From Herpomyces periplanetae (Eukaryota > Ascomycota > Laboulbeniomycetes > Herpomycetales > Herpomycetaceae): a stretch of 64,000 nt of DNA. Under the pieces are notes generated by a model that made no database searches, was not told the DNA's origin, and saw only the letters and a list, made by a program, of their open reading frames with translations. This document shows positions 58,828 to 64,000 of this stretch, piece after piece (position 1 is the stretch's first letter; each line of letters opens with the position of its first letter). The stretch covers positions 182,093 to 246,092 of the forward strand of contig WMKJ01000004.1 of the NCBI GenBank assembly GCA_009733715.1, in the 5' to 3' direction. Position numbers and translations under genes: made by a program.

Positions 58828-59362
58828 TCATTGTGTAGGTAGGCCGCCTGACGGAATGTCACGCCAAAACTGGTACATCGAACTTATGAGTATCGTGGAA
58901 TTATTGTCTTGTCTTGTCAGAATGTCTCATGATTTGGGAATTGAATACCGGCAAGCGAATGTAGTCAACCATAACTTTTCGCATTTCCGAGACGCTTGCC
59001 GCAGCAGGTTCATCAACTTTGGCCGTGTGCGACTGTATTAATGGAGTATCTGAGATGTCACAGAGTGGAGGTTTTGTGGAATGATGATTTGACGATTTAA
59101 TGTCGTACGTGCGGCTTTCTGTAGTGGTAAAGTTTTGTGAAGATTGAACTGGCTTCATTTGAGGTCTGGTATGATGAAGGTTATGAGAAGATACTGAATG
59201 AGGTAGTTGGTTTGTACATAGGGGTATGTTAAGACGTTTGGTGTCATGAAATCGGCGTACACGCAGTGAGGAAGGTTGTGTGGAATTCGGTACAAATGAT
59301 CCGAGATGTCTGGTCTGCTGCACCAACAGTGCCTGCGGAACGATAAGATTGAGCTTAGGCAT
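58828..59362 (-). CDS. Tentative small gene with mitochondrial-type N-terminus
   Basis: An ATG at 59362 follows a pyrimidine-rich coding-strand tract, as at other starts here. The frame begins MPKLNLIVPQALLVQQTRHL and continues through SSLRVRRFHDTKRLN, which is basic and presequence-like, then an unremarkable Ser/Thr/His-rich middle to SVSEMRKVMVDYIRLP. It stays open to 58901. A better-looking end appears if the transcript splices from 58949 (CCG|GTATTC) or 58976 (AAA|GTTATG) to 58869 after CCAG: both give a final peptide FWRDIPSGGLPTQ and a stop at 58828, about 140-151 residues in all. Neither donor is a good consensus. I recognise no family, and the middle region is low in complexity, so this could be chance. 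Confidence 0.35.
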
Positions 59363-60253
59363 GAATAAAAATAGCTGCGGAAAGGAGAGGGTACGAATAC
59401 CAAAAGAAAGAAATTTTGATGATGGGTAAAGTAGGGGAACTTGGGGGAAGATTTTCCAGGCAGCAGGAATGATGAAAGGGAGTGGACAGTACATTTATAC
59501 TGGTGAATTATGGATACACTGGATAAGTGCGGACATGGAATATCAGTCGAAAGAAACCATCGTTCACCCAACCACCTTCGAGTATGGAAGTATGATTGTC
59601 TAAGCGGGTCGTTGGACGATCTTTCACTATGACACATGATTAAATCCGGATGCGTCAAGGATGGCAACTTGATTAATGTTAATCGGTGGAAAGAATGGCA
59701 CTAGTTTGGCCGAAATCGCAAGGCGAGTTGAACTGTGGAAAATGGGAATCTATGCTTAAAGCACGGACTTATACTACCCAATAAATCAGACATCGTGTGT
59801 AGCCTTAACTGTGCATGTTAAAGGGCATATTTGACGTTCGTGTGGAATAAGGTTTCATTCTAAGACCGAAGTGTACAAATAGGATGATTGATGGTATATA
59901 GACATTGTAAAGCTTAGGCTGAATTAAGATCCAAATTTGGTGCATCATTGAAGGAATAGGACAAATGGAAAATTAGGTGTTATTTTCCAGGATGGAGTTG
60001 GTGGGAATGATTAATCTGGCAAATTAACTGCAAACGCTATTGGATTAGGAAATGACTATATATTTAGGGACGAACGAGATTAACGTTGAAGGTTATAGCT
60101 TTAAGGGAAAAATTTGCGCACGGATGTATGTGATGAAAAGGCTAAATGGACTAGAGTGTTGAACGCAGATGATTGGTTGTTGGAAGTGGAAGCAGGTTAA
60201 TTAAAGGAAGTTAAGAAATATCAGAGTGTATAAACGGGAGTAGTTTGAGAGAT
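59363..60253. other. Intergenic region downstream of the ketopantoate-reductase gene
   Basis: About 890 bp of AT-rich DNA. The 170-codon minus ORF at 59155-59667 begins at a TTG, overlaps the candidate above in another frame and has no recognisable content. Confidence 0.5.
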
Positions 60254-61498
60254 TTAAAGGTTAGTCTTTGCGGATTCGGAAAATTTGGAGAGTCGAGATT
60301 TTTGTGCTAACCGTAATAGAGCATATAAGGATTGTAATCGCGGGGAATCTATATTATGTTCACGGGCTAAGCGTAAGGGATTCCCCAGTAAAACTTCTAT
60401 CTCGAGGGGTCTTGAACGTTCCCAATCGATAAGCATACTGGTGCGGATGTTACTGGAATTACCGGATGAAGGATGCCAGCTCTGTAAAACTTGATCCATG
60501 GTTGGCCAATAATCAGGGAAATTACGGTGATAAATCTGTTCGGCGACATTTTTAACTTCTTGCATGGTAGCTGCCATGTGTTGACGAACTTCGGGATCGG
60601 TGACAAGATCGACATTTTTAACACCGCCGGCTAATACGCTGTTCGGGTTAGCAGCGACGTTAATGGCCAGTTTATGCCAGCGAACGAGTTGCATAGTTAC
60701 GGGATCGTAGACTTTAGTATCTTCCAATCCACCGATATGTATAAGTAAATTGGCAAAGTATTGGGCGGCTTTAGTGCCTTGGGAGATTAGAAATTGGTTG
60801 AGGGGATCATCGTGTAGGGTGGAATTTTGGGTAGAGGCATCTTTGGAAAAGGAGGAGATTATGCCAACAGGACCGAGTAAAGTACGCGTCCAAAAATTTT
60901 GTCGGACAAGATTTGGGCCGAGTTGTTCAGCATTTACCAGAGTAACGGCGGATAATAGAAGAGAGCGAGGAAATCGAGTGCGGTAAGGTTCTTCAATACC
61001 GATGCCATTTTGGATGAGGGTTATACAAGGATATTGGTCCTCGGGAGTGTCTTGAAATAGAGGAATTAAAAGTTTGGAATCATCGGTTATATCAGGTAAA
61101 GCTTTGGTAGTAATTACAACGTAATGCCAATGTTTTTCAAGTTCGGGTAAATTTGATGATTTCATGGCATTTTGAGCGTCGGTAACGGAACTGTAGACAC
61201 CAAAAGGTTTACAATTATAATTACCGAAATTTTCGGTTTGAAGATCGATACCATTTTCACGAATAGGCGTATAATTCGAACGACAAACAAGGGAAACTCT
61301 GACGCGGGGAATGTGAAAATTCGACGAAGATTGAACCGAACTAGTCGTGGTAGAAGATGATGATCTTTTAAAATTTGGAGCAGGCTTGCCGTTAAGCGAT
61401 TGCAAACGTGCGGCGTAAAAACAGCCGATGGCACCAGCCCCTATTACTAAGATGTTGATCTGGCGGAGGTGTGGCGAAGGGGATGTGGCGGTGGACAT
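60254..61498 (-). CDS. Ketopantoate reductase (PanE/ApbA)-family protein
   Basis: A single exon of 414 residues from the ATG at 61498. The N-terminal Rossmann motif INILVIGAGAIGCFYAARL binds NADP(H). TTKALPD and a TLIQNGIGIEE block follow, and the C-terminal helical domain has the conserved lysine in WHKLAINVAANPNSVL and the substrate-side SMLIDWERSRPLEIEVLLGN. These are all standard for 2-dehydropantoate 2-reductases, which reduce ketopantoate to pantoate for pantothenate/CoA synthesis. Fungi also have several divergent members (yeast Pan5, fission-yeast Mug72) of uncertain substrate. A 30-residue Ser/Thr-rich insertion (SSSSTTTSSVQSSS) interrupts the Rossmann domain after the first helix, so a specialised member is possible. 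No neighbour clarifies the pathway. Confidence 0.85.
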   Translation of the reverse strand: MSTATSPSPHLRQINILVIGAGAIGCFYAARLQSLNGKPAPNFKRSSSSTTTSSVQSSSNFHIPRVRVSLVCRSNYTPIRENGIDLQTENFGNYNCKPFGVYSSVTDAQNAMKSSNLPELEKHWHYVVITTKALPDITDDSKLLIPLFQDTPEDQYPCITLIQNGIGIEEPYRTRFPRSLLLSAVTLVNAEQLGPNLVRQNFWTRTLLGPVGIISSFSKDASTQNSTLHDDPLNQFLISQGTKAAQYFANLLIHIGGLEDTKVYDPVTMQLVRWHKLAINVAANPNSVLAGGVKNVDLVTDPEVRQHMAATMQEVKNVAEQIYHRNFPDYWPTMDQVLQSWHPSSGNSSNIRTSMLIDWERSRPLEIEVLLGNPLRLAREHNIDSPRLQSLYALLRLAQKSRLSKFSESAKTNL

Positions 61499-62949
61499 GA
61501 TGAAGGCGGTGAGTGGAGATGGGAAGGGAAGACGAGGACGAAGATGGGGATGAGGATGAGAAAGAAGAAGAGAATAGTGGATTAACCAGAGATGACAAGG
61601 TTAAATATACCAGTTAAAAGCATGCTTGGGGAGTTTAGGTGTGGTGGTGTTTACTTAGGATTAGGGGAGTTTGGGCAAAGTTTTTATCGGTTATAGTGAG
61701 TTAGGTGTATAGGGTAAGAAAATGTGGGAGGAATAAGGGAGCGAGTGAGCAAGTAAACCAACGAATAGATGGAAGGATGAGAGGATGGATGGACGAGTGA
61801 GTGAGCAGAATGAAGGCTTGTTTAACCCTTGGTCCGGTTATACGAAGCAAATATCGGTAAATAGCGCAACGCAGATGGATGACGAAAGTGAAATGGTAAG
61901 CAAGAACGTATAAAGAGATTGCGTACATATTTGATATAGTGTAGAATTGTAATATGAGTACGATTGGCTTAAACTGTACGGACGGTTATTTTAACATTGG
62001 CGGCTAGCTGGGCAGTGGATGCACATAGGCGCATGTATGGGTATGAGGATGGATGGGTGGATGCGTAGATTTTATGCATATTATGGCGTAGTATAATGTG
62101 ATAGTAGATAGACAAATCAATTATATGATGGAGTGTTTGGTGAAGATATGCTACGCTAGTGTATAAGTAAAATTGACGGGAGTAGTGAACTAATATTTTT
62201 CGGATGGAGAGGAAAGGTTTTTCTTTTGAATCATGAGTGGTACAATAACGTAGAGGGGGAATAGGAAGGTAATTGAAATAATAGTCAACTGATAGGATTG
62301 TCAAGCGTTGGACCATTGCGAAAAAGGGAAAGTAAACGTATAGTTTTGGGGGTAAGAATGAAAGGTTTATGGAAGGGTGAATAGATGAACGGTGTAGATA
62401 GGGGAATGGATTGGCATGAGAAAAATCAGAGTTAACATGGTTAATGTTGTCAGGGTAGGCATATGGACGGATGGGTTTGGTGGTGATACGGTTAATGTAA
62501 GTTTCACACAAAGCCCGATGAAGAGACTGTAGTTCGCTTAGCGGCAGTAGGTTTAAGTCAAGCTAACGCAAGTTAAATCAAACCAAATTGAAGGTAGATT
62601 AAAGATTAGGCAGTAAGTGGCATGAAGGGCATAAAAACTTGTGAAAGGGATAAGGTTTTATGGATGGTAAGATTTACAGATGGAGTAGGTTAGATGGTAC
62701 GGAGAGAGAGTAAGTTATAAACGTGGGGTAATTATCAGAGTGAAGAAGTGTATAATAGAGGAATTGAGGAATGAGTAAAGTAACATTTGATTTTGAGTAA
62801 CAATAAGGTAGATAAGTATGGAAGGGCAAAAGTAATCCGGAACATTAGGCAAGTCGTAGAAGTACATAGTCAGGGAGAAGGTGAAGATGACAGCAAAAGT
62901 GGTGATAGCAATGAAGAAAGCGTACAAAAGTTGCCACAAATGCAAGCAG
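61499..62949. other. Upstream region of the ketopantoate-reductase gene
   Basis: About 1.45 kb, purine-rich on the plus strand near the gene (61500-61800), i.e. pyrimidine-rich in its coding sense. Minus ORFs at 61701-61928 and 61969-62511 are His/Ser/Tyr-rich and not recognisable. Confidence 0.5.
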
Positions 62950-63160
62950 TGGCGCAGACATACCAGCAAAAGAGCCGGTGGCGGTGGCGCAGGCCGAACG
63001 GCTCGGGCACAGCCAATGCCGATGGCATGACCCAAACCCGGCACAAGCACACCTTCCCCACACCGACCCGGGCCGTGCGGCATTCCCTGTGGCGCAAACC
63101 CGGGCAGCACGGCATCCGAGTCCCGGAATATCCCTCGGCCCGCTGTGCTGTACAAGGACG

Positions 63161-63224
63161 CCCGCCCCCGCACCGCCACCCGCGTGCAAGGCGTTACTCA
63201 GCAGTGTGGCGGTGCGGGGGCGGG
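63161..63224. repeat. Perfect 19-bp inverted repeat (hairpin, 26-nt loop)
   Basis: The left arm 63161-63179 and right arm 63206-63224 are exact reverse complements over 19 bp, almost all G/C. Such a stem would form a very stable hairpin in RNA or single-stranded DNA. It lies inside the GC island and overlaps the G-quadruplex motif. Confidence 0.95.
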
Positions 63225-63243
63225 GGTGGGGCGGGAGCAGGGG
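63216..63243 (+). other. Strong G-quadruplex motif
   Basis: Runs of 5, 5, 4, 3 and 4 guanines separated by loops of 1, 1, 1 and 4 bases. This is well within the G4 definition, and single-base loops favour a stable parallel fold. It begins inside the right arm of the hairpin, so the two structures would compete. Confidence 0.85.
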
Positions 63244-63521
63244 TAGTGCGGGTAGTGGTTGCAGGTGAATTTAAGCCTTTTCGCACAATTCCCCATACAT
63301 TCTTCCACTACGTCAGGGCTGTGCGTATATCCAGAGCGCTGACTAAGCAACTGGGTGGATGCGGCAAGCCGTACGTATTCACGGGTCGAGTGAATGTTCG
63401 CGTGAGTGGTGGGTTTATAAACTTGAAGAATCTTTCGTTTTACTTTTAAATCGTCTTCGCTAAGAAATTCTCATCGTCTTTAATTTTTCTCTACTTCCAT
63501 TTAAGCGTACAATCTTCCTTT

Positions 63522-63618
63522 TTCCCCTCTCCCCCGTAAGTTACTCCTTATCGATTCCTTTTGCCCTTTTATCTTACTACTCCTTCATCTATCATCAAAT
63601 CTATACTTTTCCCATTTT
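63522..63618 (+). repeat. 97-bp direct repeat, copy 1
   Basis: Identical base for base to 63859-63955, with copies offset by 337 bp. The unit is pyrimidine-rich and contains GTAAGTTACTCC near its start. Sequence before and after the copies differs. Confidence 0.97.
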
Positions 63619-63858
63619 CTTCGTGTTTCTATCTTTTCTTCCCCTTACTTATCCATTTATCACCTTCTATTCCCCCATTTCTCCCGCGTTTGCTTCATTC
63701 GTTTTATTATATTCTTTCCTTTTCCATCCCTTCCCATCTTTTTCCCCTTCTCTTACTCACTTCTCGTCCCTCTCACTCTCTCTTCCATTTTGCTTTTCTA
63801 CCCTCACCCTCACGCTTACACTTCACTTCCACTCACTTTCTCCTCCACTGTTCCTCCC

Positions 63859-63955
63859 TTCCCCTCTCCCCCGTAAGTTACTCCTTATCGATTCCTTTTG
63901 CCCTTTTATCTTACTACTCCTTCATCTATCATCAAATCTATACTTTTCCCATTTT
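63859..63955 (+). repeat. 97-bp direct repeat, copy 2
   Basis: An exact copy of 63522-63618. Its last 7 bases (CCATTTT) are also the first 7 bases of the inverted repeat that follows, so the two repeats overlap by a microhomology. Confidence 0.97.
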
Positions 63956-64000
63956 AATCAGTTCACCATTAGATAAAAGGTTGTTCTACTCATTCTAGTT
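63949..64000 (-). repeat. Inverted copy of 57456-57507 at the window edge
   Basis: The reverse complement matches the HLJ1 upstream sequence at 51 of 52 positions and is still matching at the window edge, so the true repeat may be longer. Confidence 0.95.

Larger units (their letters stand above)
62950..63260. other. GC-rich island in an AT-rich neighbourhood
   Basis: By eye about 60-70% G+C over roughly 300 bp, against an AT-rich background, with sharp edges. Repeated CCCGGG and CACGGC-type words and several overlapping ORFs on both strands occur, as expected for stop-poor GC-rich DNA. It contains a perfect hairpin and a G-quadruplex motif. No coding family was recognised. Confidence 0.8.

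Noticed and set aside
59155-59667. 170-codon minus ORF
   Set aside because: Starts at TTG, overlaps the tentative small gene in another frame, and has no recognisable content.
62715-63449. ORFs of 81-220 codons on both strands through the GC island
   Set aside because: GC-rich DNA has few stops in any frame; the 220-codon frame starts at TTG and none shows a known domain. Kept only as a compositional feature.
63561-63998. 145- and 117-codon plus ORFs at the right end
   Set aside because: Phe/Ser/Pro/Leu low-complexity readings of a pyrimidine tract that includes the direct repeats.

Overview
This is a gene-dense nuclear segment of an AT-rich, intron-bearing fungal genome. The introns are short (most 60-180 nt), start GTAAGT/GTGAGT/GTTAGT, carry CTAAC-type branch sites and end in pyrimidine-AG. 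Gene content points to an ascomycete: a filamentous-type CRZ1, an AHC1-like zinc-finger protein, AIM19, MGR3, a PMT2-family mannosyltransferase and a fungal CHK1 with its conserved C-terminal tail. The exact lineage is inference; an early-diverging ascomycete would fit. No bacterial operons, CRISPR arrays, transposon ORFs, rRNA or convincing tRNA genes were seen.

Layout. 1-1225 (-) is a CRAL-TRIO/RhoGAP gene cut by the left edge. 4019-5417 (+) is a fungal membrane protein of unknown function. 7683-8449 (+) is NAA10, convergent with an AHC1-like gene (8678-10921, -). 12536-14423 (+) is an MCP2/ADCK1-type UbiB kinase-like protein. 15573-19175 (+) is the nine-exon ubiquitin ligase RSP5. Three minus-strand genes follow: F-box-like A (19632-21368), GRX5 (21830-22237) and F-box-like B (22766-24178); A and B are diverged paralogues flanking GRX5. 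CRZ1 (25074-28612, -) has about 4.3 kb of gene-free DNA upstream. MGR3 (32910-34482, +) and HIS5 (34486-35883, -) meet tail to tail with only three bases between stop codons. PMT2 (36244-39013, -) is divergent from the splicing factor SF3A1/PRP21 (40195-41922, +). A small four-exon mitochondrial-looking gene (42315-43008, -) is divergent from an ASH1-type SET methyltransferase (44239-46283, +). Then come a TPX2-motif protein (48578-51198, +), AGX1 (51497-52830, +), CHK1 (53031-54988, -), HLJ1 (56057-57275, -), AIM19 (57980-58550, +), a tentative small gene (58828-59362, -) and a ketopantoate-reductase-family gene (60254-61498, -).

The genes are mostly unrelated housekeeping functions. Several are mitochondrial or mitochondrion-linked (GRX5, MGR3, MCP2, AIM19, the 146-aa protein and perhaps the 58828 candidate).

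The right edge is the oddest part. It has a GC-rich island with a perfect 19-bp hairpin and a strong G-quadruplex motif, a 97-bp exact direct repeat, and a last 52 bases that are an inverted near-perfect copy of DNA upstream of HLJ1. That inverted copy joins the direct repeat through a 7-bp microhomology, so it is either a recent rearrangement or an assembly artefact.

Two promoter-level patterns recur: pyrimidine-rich coding-strand tracts before many start codons, and TCACGTG E-box motifs in intergenic DNA. Exon boundaries were assigned by eye from splice signals, phase and remembered family conservation; none was checked against RNA or databases.
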